64,000 nucleotides of DNA from Bacillota bacterium (GCA_023443625.1 JAEZTQ010000093.1:62001-126000), one strand, 5' to 3'; shown: positions 19,700-29,296, counted from the stretch's first letter. Program-made: numbers and translations. The notes: generated from the sequence alone by a model not told the origin.

Positions 19700-19882
19700 T
19701 TTTCACACTACAGTACATTCCTTCCCTTTGAGTTAGTTTGTGCTGAGGATTACGCAGGCACAGACTTCTAAGTGTGAAAATTGCTTTTTATTTTCACACT
19801 AACAGTACACGCCTTCCCTTTGAGTTAGTTTGTGCCGAGGATTACGCAGGCACAAACTTCTAGGTGTGAAAATTGCTTTTTA
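19700..19882. repeat. Tandem duplication of a 91-92-base stem-loop unit
   Basis: Two head-to-tail units (19700-19790 and 19791-19882) each start TTTTCACACT and end with the complement AGTGTGAAAA plus TTGCTTTTTAT. Inside lies a second stem built on TTTGTGCC and GGCACAAA. A partial third start (TTATCACACT) follows at 19883. The units lie between the manA promoter and the 3' end of the LacI gene at 19901. Not CRISPR: there are only two adjacent copies and no spacers. Confidence 0.85.
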
Positions 19883-19900
19883 TTATCACACTATATCCCT

Positions 19901-20914
19901 CTATACATTGGGAGCTGGAGCTGCTGCCGAGTCCCTAACAATAATGCGTCCACTGATGATATTTCTTCCGTAATCCTTCGTCGGATGCTTCACTCTTTTC
20001 ACGATTGAACTAACAGCTGCCATGGACATGGCCTCCACATTGACCTCAACCGTTGTAATGGCAGGTACACTGATACCAGAATAAATATGATTGTCATAGC
20101 CCACAACAGAAATATCTTCAGGAACCTTATAATTAGACTTTTTTAATAGCTTTATAAATTTATAAGCAACTTCATCACAGTTACATACAAAGGCAGTGGG
20201 CATGTTATTAGGAAGTATTAAGTCACAAAATCTTCCTCTTTCATCCCTGTCTTTCACAATCCACTCTTCCTCAAGCCTTAATTTATTTTGCAGCAGCGCC
20301 TTATAATAACCGATATATCGATCCATTATACTAGTGGTAGCATCACGGTTTCCCACAAAGCCAATCTTTTTATGTCCCAGGGATATTAGATAATTCGTTA
20401 ACTCAAATGCTCCGTAGAAGCTATCACTTACTATGGTATCTACTTGAAAATGGTCATCACTAAAATCCAAAAAGATAAAGGGAATATCTACATCTGCAAT
20501 CATGCGAATATAATTTGTACCCATCTGTCCTAATATAATAATTCCATCTACTTTATTATTTGAAAGAACATAAGGCATACTTACTTCCTTCTCTGCCTCC
20601 TCTGAGACTACCTCTAGTATTGCGAAGAATTTTTGTACCATGAGATTCTTGTTAATGTTTTGATACATTTTAGAATAAAAAGCATTGTCATGCATGAAGC
20701 GTTCTGCCACCAATATTCCAATATTATAATTTAACCCTTCTTTCATACTCTTACCTATAAAATTGTAGCGATACCCCATCTCCTCTGCCTTTTGCTTAAT
20801 GACTTCTCTGACACTGTCACTAACTCCTTCTCTGTCAGATAAGGCTTTTGATACAGTTACAGTACTTACTCCCAACTCCTTTGCGATATCCTTCATCCTT
20901 ATATTCTTTCCCAT
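19901..20914 (-). CDS. LacI-family transcriptional regulator (second)
   Basis: This 337-residue protein has the HTH IRMKDIAKELGVSTVTVSKAL at the N-terminus, then a LacI effector domain (TNYLISLGHKKIGFVGNRDATTS; PEDISVVGYDNHIYSG). It lies directly upstream of the manA-epimerase-GH130 operon in the same direction, and the operator at 19552 has the right form for it. The effector is unknown. The C-terminus is extended by a short Ala/Pro tail. Confidence 0.9.
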   Translation of the reverse strand: MGKNIRMKDIAKELGVSTVTVSKALSDREGVSDSVREVIKQKAEEMGYRYNFIGKSMKEGLNYNIGILVAERFMHDNAFYSKMYQNINKNLMVQKFFAILEVVSEEAEKEVSMPYVLSNNKVDGIIILGQMGTNYIRMIADVDIPFIFLDFSDDHFQVDTIVSDSFYGAFELTNYLISLGHKKIGFVGNRDATTSIMDRYIGYYKALLQNKLRLEEEWIVKDRDERGRFCDLILPNNMPTAFVCNCDEVAYKFIKLLKKSNYKVPEDISVVGYDNHIYSGISVPAITTVEVNVEAMSMAAVSSIVKRVKHPTKDYGRNIISGRIIVRDSAAAPAPNV

Positions 20915-21090
20915 TATTCATACCTTCCTCAAATATACTAGGCACACAAATTGATATGCATTGCATCATTTAGTTAAATTCCTATAAACAATTATACAAC
21001 AAGGAAGCATACTATGAAATCTACATTTTTATTTTCTTGTATTCAGTCCTATCCCAGGGGGATTGGGAAGGACCTATTTTCCTAACAGAA

Positions 21091-21127
21091 TCAAAAAAAG
21101 CAGCATGCCCTAAGCCACACTGCTTTC
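21091..21127 (-). terminator. Terminator after ridA-like gene
   Basis: On the minus strand AAAGCAG and CTGCTTT pair around a 16-base loop and are followed by seven T. It lies 67 bases beyond the stop of the RidA gene (21194). Confidence 0.8.
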
Positions 21128-21193
21128 TATTATTATATATTACAATTATTCGATTGCAAACATAAAAAAGTAGTTATCAGGAAAGTCCATTCT

Positions 21194-21571
21194 TTATTCA
21201 ACAACTGCTATGATCTCAACCTCGCAAAGGACATCCTTGGGTAACTTTTGCACGGCTACACAGGATCTTGCTGGTTTTCCTACAAAATAAGCTGCGTATA
21301 CTTCATTAAAAGGCGCAAAGTCATCCATACTCTTTAGAAAACAAGTGGTTTTAATGACATTTGCAAAGGTTATTCCTGCTGCATCCAAAAGTCCGGCAAT
21401 ATTCTTCATCACCTGAGTAGCTTGTAGGGTAATATCTCCCTCCACCACCTGACCGTTTTCTGGATTAATGGGAATCTGCCCTGAAGCAAATAACATATTG
21501 CCATGAATGAGCGCCTGAGAATAAGGGCCAATCGCTGAGGGAGCCTTATCAGTCTGAATTATTTTAAACAT
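21194..21571 (-). CDS. ridA: RidA/YjgF-family reactive enamine/imine deaminase
   Basis: At 125 residues it has the usual length of the family. Signature elements are PSAIGPYSQAL near the N-terminus, FASGQIPINP, and the C-terminal PARSCVAVQKLPKDVLCEVEIIAVV. The Arg of this last segment binds the carboxylate of 2-aminoacrylate-type intermediates. These proteins hydrolyse reactive enamines/imines from PLP enzymes in the cytoplasm. The start is ATG 21571 with GGAGGAAAA upstream; the longer frame to 21736 has no ribosome site and runs into the neighbouring gene. Confidence 0.9.
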   Translation of the reverse strand: MFKIIQTDKAPSAIGPYSQALIHGNMLFASGQIPINPENGQVVEGDITLQATQVMKNIAGLLDAAGITFANVIKTTCFLKSMDDFAPFNEVYAAYFVGKPARSCVAVQKLPKDVLCEVEIIAVVE

Positions 21572-21660
21572 ATATTTTCCTCCGGTAATAATTTTTCTTT
21601 TCATTATAATGATTGCTACATTATTTAGCAAGACCCAGTGGCCTATATTCTTTATTTCTG

Positions 21661-23085
21661 TTACCTTGAACCGACACGAAACAATACAACACCAATTGTT
21701 TTCAGCAAAATCTTTACATCCATCTTGATTGACCAATTATCAATATACTCTAAATCCAATTTAACTACATCTTCAAAATTTGTAATATTGCTTCTGCCAC
21801 TGACCTGCCATAAGCCTGTTATGCCAGCCTTTAAAGCTAGTCTACGTTTATGATGACCTTCATATTGAATAAATTCCTCTTCCGTCGGAGGCCTGGTTCC
21901 AACCAGACTCATATCACCTCTTAAAACATTAAAAAATTGAGGAAATTCATCTATACTAGTCTTTCTTAGAAATCTACCCACCTTAGTTACTCTTGGGTCA
22001 TCCTTTATTTTAAACATCAACCCTTCCATTTCATTGAGTCTTAACAATTCCTCTTTTCTCTTTTCTGCGTCCACATGCATGGAACGAAATTTATAAATCT
22101 TAAATCTCCTACCATTTCTCCCAATTCGAACTTGAGAGAATATAATTGGTCCCGGTGATTCTATATATATGGCAGGGGCAACTAAGACAAGGAGGAGTAT
22201 GGTCATTATACTGCCCAGTAATCCTCCAACAAAATCAATGACTTGCTTAATTATTATCTGGCTTTCATCAAATAATCTGGTGCTGAAAGTCAGAACATGG
22301 TATCCACTCATTTCACGTACTACCTTCTCAGATATTTTAAGTCCAAAGGTATTAATGCTTAAATCCACTGTTACACCCATATTTTGAAATTCCAGTATTA
22401 TATCTTCTAGATTATATCTTTCAGCACTATCGCTGGGTAAATGGATAAATACACTATCTAAAACTTCTCGTTTTGCAACTTCAAACATGTTATTTTTATC
22501 CGCTTTAACCTCAATACCATTAATTACTTTACCAATCATATCAACATCTAAAATTGTAAGGTAATTAATTTTATACTCCCAGTTATTTTCACTTCTGGCT
22601 CGTGATAAAATCCCCTTTGAATTCTCAAAGGTGGTAATAACCATTATTTTTGTGCTAGAGGTGCTATTTTTATATATGTATAGAAACCATAATTTGAAAT
22701 ATTGCCTCACTATAAACATAATCATATTATTTAGTATGAAAAAGCAAAAAAAGAACAGTCTGGAGAAAGTATCTCCCTCCTGGAATATATACAATACCAC
22801 AGTTATTGCTACAGCAAGTAAGACATTTACCTTAACTACTACAAGGATTTCATCAATAAACCCCCTCTTAAAGATTGTACTGTAGGTATTATATAAGTAA
22901 TAGATTGCAATATATAATGAAAGTATAATAACAAAAGCTATTCCATACATATCCATATGGAATAGAATTTTTGTTGTTCCCCCAAACCTTATCCAGGTTG
23001 TTAAGATAAAGGAAATAATAATACAGATTATATCCACTAACAAAAGATATTTATTAGGCAAATCTTTCTTCATCAAATTCATCAT
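21661..23085 (-). CDS. Exopolysaccharide polyprenyl glycosylphosphotransferase (initiating sugar transferase)
   Basis: About 474 residues. Four N-terminal transmembrane helices, a CoA-binding-like central domain (about 140-270), a further hydrophobic segment, and a C-terminal bacterial sugar-transferase domain. The last holds KFRSMHVDAE, the basic-aspartate motif KTSIDEFPQFFNVLRGDMSLVG (split here for length) and PGITGLWQVSGRS-like sequence. It starts polysaccharide synthesis by moving sugar-1-phosphate to undecaprenyl phosphate at the inner membrane. Start ATG 23085 has AAGGAAG upstream and overlaps the unknown membrane-protein gene by 32 bases. No other polysaccharide genes are close, which is unusual. 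Confidence 0.9.
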   Translation of the reverse strand: MMNLMKKDLPNKYLLLVDIICIIISFILTTWIRFGGTTKILFHMDMYGIAFVIILSLYIAIYYLYNTYSTIFKRGFIDEILVVVKVNVLLAVAITVVLYIFQEGDTFSRLFFFCFFILNNMIMFIVRQYFKLWFLYIYKNSTSSTKIMVITTFENSKGILSRARSENNWEYKINYLTILDVDMIGKVINGIEVKADKNNMFEVAKREVLDSVFIHLPSDSAERYNLEDIILEFQNMGVTVDLSINTFGLKISEKVVREMSGYHVLTFSTRLFDESQIIIKQVIDFVGGLLGSIMTILLLVLVAPAIYIESPGPIIFSQVRIGRNGRRFKIYKFRSMHVDAEKRKEELLRLNEMEGLMFKIKDDPRVTKVGRFLRKTSIDEFPQFFNVLRGDMSLVGTRPPTEEEFIQYEGHHKRRLALKAGITGLWQVSGRSNITNFEDVVKLDLEYIDNWSIKMDVKILLKTIGVVLFRVGSR

Positions 23086-23692
23086 AATCCACTTCCTTAT
23101 TAAATGGATGATTTCTCGTAACAATAATAATATATATGCTATAAAGTATAGCCACAAATATCACTGTTATTATCAAAGCATCAGCATGGAATTTTACTCC
23201 TCCTTCTGCTATATTGCTATAGAATATGTGACCTTGGCTATTGGTGACCCTAATAATCTCACCCTTCCTATTCATATCTACTTTAAGTCCACATATTCCA
23301 TAAATCTCTTCGCAGATATATATAGCAGCTTTTTTACCTTCCAAAGACATCTTTGATAATGCCCTTACTCCTTCGTAGTTAATAATGTCCTCTAAATCAA
23401 TTAGCTTATCCTTAACACTATTAGCCTCCTCTCGCGTCAAATTTATACCCTCCATCCCCAAATAATCTTTTAAAGTAAAGTAGTATTGAGGGTTTGAAGT
23501 ATTTATCACATTATATAATGCTGACAGGACTATATTCTCATCTACATTATACTGCAAGTTTTCTGATATCCTGATATGATCAAAAGCAGGTACATCTCTT
23601 GCAGCTTCAAGGTTTTTATATATCAGTGTTCTAGTCACTATAATAAAGACAAGAAGAAATATCAATATTCCAATGGTTAGTGCTGGAGGCAT
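23054..23692 (-). CDS. Unknown two-helix membrane protein upstream of sugar transferase
   Basis: I do not recognise this protein (about 212 residues from ATG 23692). It has one N-terminal transmembrane helix (IGILIFLLVFIIVTRTLIY), an extracytoplasmic domain of about 140 residues and a second helix near the C-terminus (ALIITVIFVAILYSIYIII), ending in an acidic tail (DYDEFDEERFA). The frame extends upstream to 23803 without an ATG, so a TTG start is possible. The stop lies 32 bases inside the sugar-transferase gene, so coupled translation and a role in polysaccharide assembly or its control are plausible. No catalytic motif seen. Confidence 0.65.
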   Translation of the reverse strand: MPPALTIGILIFLLVFIIVTRTLIYKNLEAARDVPAFDHIRISENLQYNVDENIVLSALYNVINTSNPQYYFTLKDYLGMEGINLTREEANSVKDKLIDLEDIINYEGVRALSKMSLEGKKAAIYICEEIYGICGLKVDMNRKGEIIRVTNSQGHIFYSNIAEGGVKFHADALIITVIFVAILYSIYIIIVTRNHPFNKEVDYDEFDEERFA

Positions 23693-23844
23693 TATACACA
23701 CTCTCAGTTTTAGCTTATTGTATTTTACTTTCTTTGAATATAACAATTCTAACCCACCTATTCTCCTAATGTTATCTATGCTGTAAAAGGGTCTTACTCC
23801 CAAATTTCACATAAATGCATCCTCTATTTTTTTCCAATAAATGA

Positions 23845-23873
23845 ATTATATTATAGGACCAACGCATGTTCAA
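23845..23873 (-). promoter_or_regulatory. Sigma-A promoter for membrane protein-sugar transferase operon
   Basis: On the minus strand TTGAAC (23868-23873) and TATAAT (23845-23850) are 17 bases apart. The remainder of the gap 23693-24038 is A+T-rich; towards the dpaA start it has CATATAAT (about 24010), which could belong to a mother-cell sporulation promoter, but I cannot assign the -35. Confidence 0.7.
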
Positions 23874-24038
23874 CCAGATATTGCTAACTTACATAAGATT
23901 TTATCTACAATATTTTATGTTTTTATACAGTATTTCTTCTTATCCGCCAAAGCCATTTACAAAGTGACTATTTGTTAGTTAATGACAAACACAACTTATT
24001 TTACATTACATATAATGTGAGATAAAGGAGTGAAGTAT

Positions 24039-24911
24039 ATGTCCCAAAATCCTAACATCGGAATTTTTGGCGGGGATCAGCGCCAAGTATATATGGCTTC
24101 TGAATTCATACAGAGGGGATACCATGTCTATACTTACCGATTAACCGAATCAATCAATCATAAAAACTGTACAACATTACCAACCTTTAAAGAATTATGT
24201 GATAAGTGTAACTTGCTCATCGGACCGATTCCATTGACAAGAGATTTGGTTTCTGTTACTTCAACCATGGCTTCTGACCTTAGTATCTCTAATCTAATGA
24301 ACTTTCTAACAAAAGAGCATTTTCTTATAGGCGGGATGATTCCTTCGTCAATTGCCCATATGTGTACCACTAAGGAAGTATCTTATTATGACCTGATGGA
24401 AAACGAGAAAATAACCATATTGAATGCCATCGCAACAGCAGAAGGAACTATCATGGAAGCAATACAAAACAGTGAGCAAAATCTTCATGGTAGTAACTGC
24501 CTAGTTCTAGGCTACGGACGATGTGCCAAGGTTCTTGCCTGGAAGTTAAAAGGACTGGATGCAAAAGTAACTATAGCGGCCAGATCCGAAGAGGCACTGG
24601 CATATGCATTCGCGGCTGGCTTCCAGACCATCCCTTTATCCAATATGAAACCTCTGCTCCCCTCCTATGACTTTATTTTCAACACCATTCCTTCGCTAAT
24701 ACTTGATAAAAACTGCCTGGAGCTTGTGAAAGACAATGTTACTATAATCGATATTGCCTCTGCTCCTGGTGGAGTTGATTATACTTATGCTATGCAGCAG
24801 AAAATAAATGTTAAATTATGTCTAGGTCTGCCTGGAAAGGTTTCCCCCAAGACCTCTGCTGATATCCTTGTTGCAGAAATAATAGCCTTAATGACAGAAA
24901 GAAGTGATTAA
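24039..24911 (+). CDS. dpaA: Dipicolinate synthase subunit A
   Basis: This 290-residue NAD(P)-binding protein has IGIFGGDQRQVYMA at the N-terminus and a second Rossmann segment (LVLGYGRCAKVLAWKLKGL) near 155-175. It matches SpoVFA/DpaA, which with DpaB makes dipicolinic acid in the mother cell during sporulation. ATG 24039 has AAAGGAG 8 bases upstream, preferred over the in-frame GTG at 24030, which overlaps that site. It is directly followed by dpaB without a gap. Its presence shows a spore-forming lineage. Confidence 0.92.
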   Translation: MSQNPNIGIFGGDQRQVYMASEFIQRGYHVYTYRLTESINHKNCTTLPTFKELCDKCNLLIGPIPLTRDLVSVTSTMASDLSISNLMNFLTKEHFLIGGMIPSSIAHMCTTKEVSYYDLMENEKITILNAIATAEGTIMEAIQNSEQNLHGSNCLVLGYGRCAKVLAWKLKGLDAKVTIAARSEEALAYAFAAGFQTIPLSNMKPLLPSYDFIFNTIPSLILDKNCLELVKDNVTIIDIASAPGGVDYTYAMQQKINVKLCLGLPGKVSPKTSADILVAEIIALMTERSD

Positions 24912-25499
24912 ATGACAGTTCACGGAAAAAAAATAGGCATAGCCCTAACCGGATCCTTTTGTACCTTTGATAAAGTCTTTACCCAGATTGAACAATTAGT
25001 GAAGGAAGGCGCCACTGTATATACCATCTTTTCAGAGCGCTCACAGAGTACAGATACCCGATTTGGAACCGCAGAGGAATTTCTCAAAAAAGCCAAGGAG
25101 CTTACGGGAAATGAACCCATTACAACGCTAACACAAGCAGAGAAGCTGGGTCCTAATAATTTACTGGATATTATAATAATTGCCCCCTGCACTGGCAATA
25201 CTTTAGCTAAGATGGCTCATGCAATTACTGACTCAACAGTTCTAATGGCCGTAAAAGGGTTATTAAGAAATAATAAACCTGTTGTCATTGCTGTATCCAG
25301 TAATGACGCCTTAAGTAATAACTTGAAAAACATAGGTATGTTAATTAATATAAAGAACATTTATTTCCTTCCCTTTGGTCAAGATAATTTTATTGACAAG
25401 CCTAATTCAATGGTAGCTCATTTTGATTTGATGATACCTGCAATAGAAGAAGCCTTAGAAGGAAGACAGCTACAACCAGTCATGCTTACACCATTGTAA
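24912..25499 (+). CDS. dpaB: Dipicolinate synthase subunit B
   Basis: This 195-residue flavoprotein-family protein matches SpoVFB/DpaB: KIGIALTGSFCTFDKVF at the start, the central IIIAPCTGNTLAKMAHAITDS and the PVVIAVSSNDALSNNLKNIG segment. It forms the dipicolinate synthase with DpaA, producing the calcium-chelating acid of the spore core. The ATG follows the dpaA stop codon directly; a strong terminator follows at 25529. Confidence 0.93.
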   Translation: MTVHGKKIGIALTGSFCTFDKVFTQIEQLVKEGATVYTIFSERSQSTDTRFGTAEEFLKKAKELTGNEPITTLTQAEKLGPNNLLDIIIIAPCTGNTLAKMAHAITDSTVLMAVKGLLRNNKPVVIAVSSNDALSNNLKNIGMLINIKNIYFLPFGQDNFIDKPNSMVAHFDLMIPAIEEALEGRQLQPVMLTPL

Positions 25500-25528
25500 T
25501 AATATATTGTATTAATAATGCTGAAAGT

Positions 25529-25570
25529 AAGGGGGCAGCTAGATAAAAAGCCCCCTTCTTAAATATAAAT
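25529..25570 (+). terminator. Terminator of dpaAB
   Basis: AAGGGGGC and GCCCCCTT pair around a 13-base loop, followed by a T-rich tail. Confidence 0.88.
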
Positions 25571-25642
25571 TTTTATCATTGTCAACTTTTTTCATTACTG
25601 AAAGTCATATTAATTCGTGCCTGGGTGCGAGAAGGAGGAGAT

Positions 25643-27493
25643 ATGTGTGGGGTAGCAGGATTTTGCAATATGAATACAGATTATACTAAGGAGGGTGATA
25701 AATGGCAGAGGGTTCTAGATAATATGAAGGAGATAATAAGACACAGAGGACCTGATGATGAAGGTGTGTTACTTACACCTCAAGTAGGATTTGCACATAG
25801 AAGACTTTCCATTATAGATTTAAACCGTGGAAAGCAGCCCATGACCCGCGAGAAGTTTGGTTGTTCCTATAGCATAGTATATAATGGCGAACTGTATAAT
25901 ACAGCAGAACTTCGGAATAAGCTGATCAATATGGGGTACTTATTTAAGACTCATTGTGATACAGAAGTAATTCTTATTGGATATATGGCCTTTGGCATAG
26001 AGTTCATAAAGCTGATGAATGGTATCTTCTCCTTTGCTATTTGGGACGATAATGGGAAGACCTTATATTTAGTTCGTGACAGACTTGGCGTAAAACCCTT
26101 ATTTTATGCTTACTATGAGGATACTCTCATCTTCGGTTCTGAAATAAAAGCTCTATTTGAATACCCAGGTTTCAAACCCATAATTGATCTTAAGGGACTG
26201 CATGAAGTCTTTGGTTTGGGGCCTGCAAAATCCTATGGCTCTGGTGTCTTTAAAGGTATAAATGAAGTACTTCCTGGCCATATCCTTATTTATAATAAGT
26301 CCGGTCTCCATGAGGATACCTACTGGAGTCTTGTTAGCGCACCCCATGAGGATTCCTATGAAGAAACAGTAGAAAAAACATCCTTTTTATTAAGAGATTC
26401 AGTAAAAAGGCAGATGATTTCAGACATCCCAATCTGTACCTTTCTATCTGGCGGATTAGATTCTAGCCTGGTTACTGCCATTTGCGCAGAGGAATTAAGA
26501 AAGCTAGGAAAAGAAATTGAGACCTATTCCTTTGATTTTGTTGATAATTCAAAACATTTTAAATCGAATACCTTCCAGCCCTCCCAGGATCGTCCCTATG
26601 TCGACATTATGAAGGAACATGTAAACAGCAAACATACTTATCTGGAATGTGATAATTTTGATTTGGCTGAAAATCTCTATAATGCGGTAGATGCCAGGGA
26701 TCTTCCCAACATGGCTGATGTGGAATCCTCTCTGCTCTACTTCTGTAAAAAAGTTGCTAATCACAACAAGGTTGCTCTTACAGGAGAATGCGCAGATGAA
26801 ATATTCGGTGGTTACCCTTGGTTTCATAAACCAGAATTCTTCTCTGCCAATACTTTTCCTTGGTCAAGAAATATGGAAACCAGAAAGCTTCTCCTATCGG
26901 ATGACCTTCTCTCCTCCCTGGATTTAGATGGATATGTTCATGCTGCTTATGAAAAATCCATCGCCGAGACACCAAGGCTTCCAGGAGAAGGGGAAGTAGA
27001 AGCACGGCGAAGAGAAATTGCCTACCTTAACCTTAAATGGTTCATGGTAACCTTGCTGGATCGTATGGATCGGTGCAGTATGTATTCCGGATTGGAAGCC
27101 CGAGTGCCTTTTGCAGATCATAGAATCGTAGAATATGTATGGAATGTTCCCTGGGAGATGAAATCTCCCAATCAAGTTGTAAAGGGGCTTCTTCGTGATG
27201 CTGGTAAAAATCTTGTTCCTGATGAGATTCTTTACCGTAAAAAGAGTCCTTATCCCAAGACATATCATCCTGAATATGAGAAATTACTGGGTAACAGACT
27301 TCTGGATATCCTCAGTGATTCTAATGCACCCATTAAACCCCTGGTGGATGAGAAGAAAATCAGAACCTTCCTTTCCTCTCCTTCTGATTACGGAAAGCCC
27401 TGGTATGGACAGCTTATGGCAGGACCACAGCTCATTGCCTATTTGCTGCAGATTAACTATTGGCTGGAGAAATATCATATCCAGCTGGTGTAG
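25643..27493 (+). CDS. asnB: Asparagine synthetase, glutamine-hydrolysing
   Basis: This 616-residue enzyme has an N-terminal class II glutaminase domain and a C-terminal ATP-pyrophosphatase/synthetase domain. Cys2 (MCGVAGF) is the N-terminal nucleophile, with RHRGPDDEG following, and the P-loop-like SGGLDSS lies at about 269-275. It makes asparagine from aspartate, ATP and glutamine in the cytoplasm. Start ATG 25643, required for the free Cys2, follows GGAGGAG. It stands alone, with terminators on both sides. AsnB-like proteins can also amidate cell-envelope substrates; that cannot be excluded. Confidence 0.9.
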   Translation: MCGVAGFCNMNTDYTKEGDKWQRVLDNMKEIIRHRGPDDEGVLLTPQVGFAHRRLSIIDLNRGKQPMTREKFGCSYSIVYNGELYNTAELRNKLINMGYLFKTHCDTEVILIGYMAFGIEFIKLMNGIFSFAIWDDNGKTLYLVRDRLGVKPLFYAYYEDTLIFGSEIKALFEYPGFKPIIDLKGLHEVFGLGPAKSYGSGVFKGINEVLPGHILIYNKSGLHEDTYWSLVSAPHEDSYEETVEKTSFLLRDSVKRQMISDIPICTFLSGGLDSSLVTAICAEELRKLGKEIETYSFDFVDNSKHFKSNTFQPSQDRPYVDIMKEHVNSKHTYLECDNFDLAENLYNAVDARDLPNMADVESSLLYFCKKVANHNKVALTGECADEIFGGYPWFHKPEFFSANTFPWSRNMETRKLLLSDDLLSSLDLDGYVHAAYEKSIAETPRLPGEGEVEARRREIAYLNLKWFMVTLLDRMDRCSMYSGLEARVPFADHRIVEYVWNVPWEMKSPNQVVKGLLRDAGKNLVPDEILYRKKSPYPKTYHPEYEKLLGNRLLDILSDSNAPIKPLVDEKKIRTFLSSPSDYGKPWYGQLMAGPQLIAYLLQINYWLEKYHIQLV

Positions 27494-27602
27494 TGGGGTG
27501 CTGTAACTTGTCTTTCTAGGGACATTTGTTGGCAGGGGGTAGACTAGAAGGGTACTGTGAGGAATTTCAATGCCTGTAAATCAAGGATTTCCTCTAACCT
27601 TA

Positions 27603-27673
27603 AAAGACTGCCCCAGGTGCTTCTGTAGATAAGCTCATAGACTTATTTGACAGAAGCTGGGGGCAGTCCTTTA
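27603..27673. terminator. Large bidirectional terminator
   Basis: A two-part stem lies between the convergent asnB and yajC genes: GACTGCCCC pairs with GGGGCAGTC and, inside it, GCTTCTGT with ACAGAAGC. T-runs flank both sides. The stretch 27494-27602 before it shows nothing else. Confidence 0.85.
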
Positions 27674-27691
27674 TATTAGTTTTATATTATA

Positions 27692-28036
27692 TTATGCGTT
27701 CTTTTCTAAAGATGGCTTTTCAATTTCTGTAATTGCACTCTTTTTAATGGGAATTCTACAGTTCTTGTTGTTTCCGAATTCTACGATTACTACTTCATCC
27801 ATCAAATCGATTACTACACCATAAAAACCGCTGCTAGTTACAACACTATCACCAACTCCTATTGTTGAAAGCATGGCTTGCATTTTCTTCTGCTGCTTCT
27901 TCTGTGGACGAATCAATAAGAAATACATGATAACACCAAGAGCAGCTAATTGAGCTACAAGAATTAACATTCCTCCTGTTCCGCCTGTTGCCCCTGTTTC
28001 TGCTCCTGAAGCCGCTAACAATACCAAATTACTCAT
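27692..28036 (-). CDS. yajC: Preprotein translocase subunit YajC
   Basis: This 114-residue protein has one transmembrane helix (LILVAQLAALGVIMYFLLIRPQKK) followed by a basic stretch and the small soluble domain (IGVGDSVVTSSGFYGVV). It is an auxiliary part of the SecDF-YajC complex at the membrane. The Ala/Gly/Thr-rich N-terminus (about 8-22) is longer than usual. It follows tgt by 51 bases, the classical tgt-yajC order. Confidence 0.93.
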   Translation of the reverse strand: MSNLVLLAASGAETGATGGTGGMLILVAQLAALGVIMYFLLIRPQKKQQKKMQAMLSTIGVGDSVVTSSGFYGVVIDLMDEVVIVEFGNNKNCRIPIKKSAITEIEKPSLEKNA

Positions 28037-28087
28037 AAAATATAATACCTCCTGGTTAATTTATCTTTATTATAGGTGCTATTCGCA

Positions 28088-29221
28088 CTAATTCTCGCTT
28101 CTAACAAATCCTTCAAGTTTTTGTTGCTTATATTCCTTATAGCGTTTACCACGAATTGCTTCTCTAATTTCCTCCATCATATGATTATAAAAATACAGAT
28201 TATGGAGTACCATTAGCCTCATTCCCAACATTTCCTTTGCCTTAAGCAAATGCCTGATATAAGCTCTGCTATAATGCTTGCAAGCGGGACAACCACAGCC
28301 CTCTTCAATGGGCCTGTCATCTAGCTCATATTTGGCATTCAACAAATTCATCTTACCATGATTGGTATAAGCATGTCCATGTCTGCCATTGCGTGTGGGA
28401 TAAACACAGTCAAAGAAATCCACACCTCTGTCTACAGCCTCTAATATATTCGCTGGTGTTCCCACACCCATGAGATAAACAGGTTTATTCACTGGAAGAT
28501 AGGGCACTGTCTCATCAAGAATACGATACATCTCCTCATGACTTTCTCCTACGGCCAGACCTCCAAGGGCGTATCCATCTAAATCCATTTGACTGATTCT
28601 TTTGGCATGCTCTATGCGAATGTCTTCAAAAACACCTCCCTGGTTGATACCAAAGAGCATTTGATTTCTATTGATAGTATCCTCTAGACCATTCAACCGA
28701 TCCATTTCCTTCTTGCAGCGTTCCAACCAACGTGTAGTTCTATCCACAGAATTCTGCATATATTCTCTGGTTGCCGGATGAGGCGGGCACTCATCAAAAG
28801 CCATTGCTATTGTGGAAGCTAAATTGGACTGTATTTGCATACTTTCTTCCGGACCCATAAAAATCTTCTTGCCATCTATATGAGAGTTGAAATTAACTCC
28901 TTCTTCATTTATCTTACGTAATCCTGCTAGGGAAAACACCTGAAAGCCTCCGGAATCTGTTAGGATTGGTTTATCCCAAACCATAAATTTGTGGAGGCCA
29001 CCCATTTGTTTTACTACCCTATCACCGGGTCTGATATGAAGATGATAGGTGTTAGAAAGCTCTACCTGGGTGCCAATCTCATGTAAATCCATCGTAGATA
29101 CGGCTCCCTTTATGGCCGCTGTGGTTCCTACGTTCATAAACACAGGTGTCTGTATAGTTCCATGGACAGTAACAAATTCACTACTTTTTGCTCTGCCATC
29201 TTGTTCAATTATTTTGTACAT
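28088..29221 (-). CDS. tgt: Queuine tRNA-ribosyltransferase (tRNA-guanine transglycosylase)
   Basis: At 377 residues it matches bacterial Tgt. Visible are the nucleophile and substrate motifs DSGGFQVFSLAGLRKI and GGLAVGE, the Asp-containing DCVYPTRNGRHGHA, and the zinc site CGCPACKHYSRAYIRHL. It exchanges guanine at the wobble position of GUN-anticodon tRNAs for preQ1. ATG follows AGAGGCATGTAA. Its own promoter lies at 29297-29325. Confidence 0.96.
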   Translation of the reverse strand: MYKIIEQDGRAKSSEFVTVHGTIQTPVFMNVGTTAAIKGAVSTMDLHEIGTQVELSNTYHLHIRPGDRVVKQMGGLHKFMVWDKPILTDSGGFQVFSLAGLRKINEEGVNFNSHIDGKKIFMGPEESMQIQSNLASTIAMAFDECPPHPATREYMQNSVDRTTRWLERCKKEMDRLNGLEDTINRNQMLFGINQGGVFEDIRIEHAKRISQMDLDGYALGGLAVGESHEEMYRILDETVPYLPVNKPVYLMGVGTPANILEAVDRGVDFFDCVYPTRNGRHGHAYTNHGKMNLLNAKYELDDRPIEEGCGCPACKHYSRAYIRHLLKAKEMLGMRLMVLHNLYFYNHMMEEIREAIRGKRYKEYKQQKLEGFVRSEN

Positions 29222-29296
29222 ATTTACATGCCTCTTTCATATTCAGAGCATAATCCTATTGATTATAATATTTTTACCTAAATTCATAGCATTACA

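Noticed and set aside
19700..19882. Possible CRISPR array
   Set aside because: Only two adjacent 91-92-base units without spacers, and no cas genes in the window.
26549..27478. Several antisense ORFs within asnB
   Set aside because: They are shadows of a well-supported coding frame with all AsnB motifs; none has its own signal or domain.
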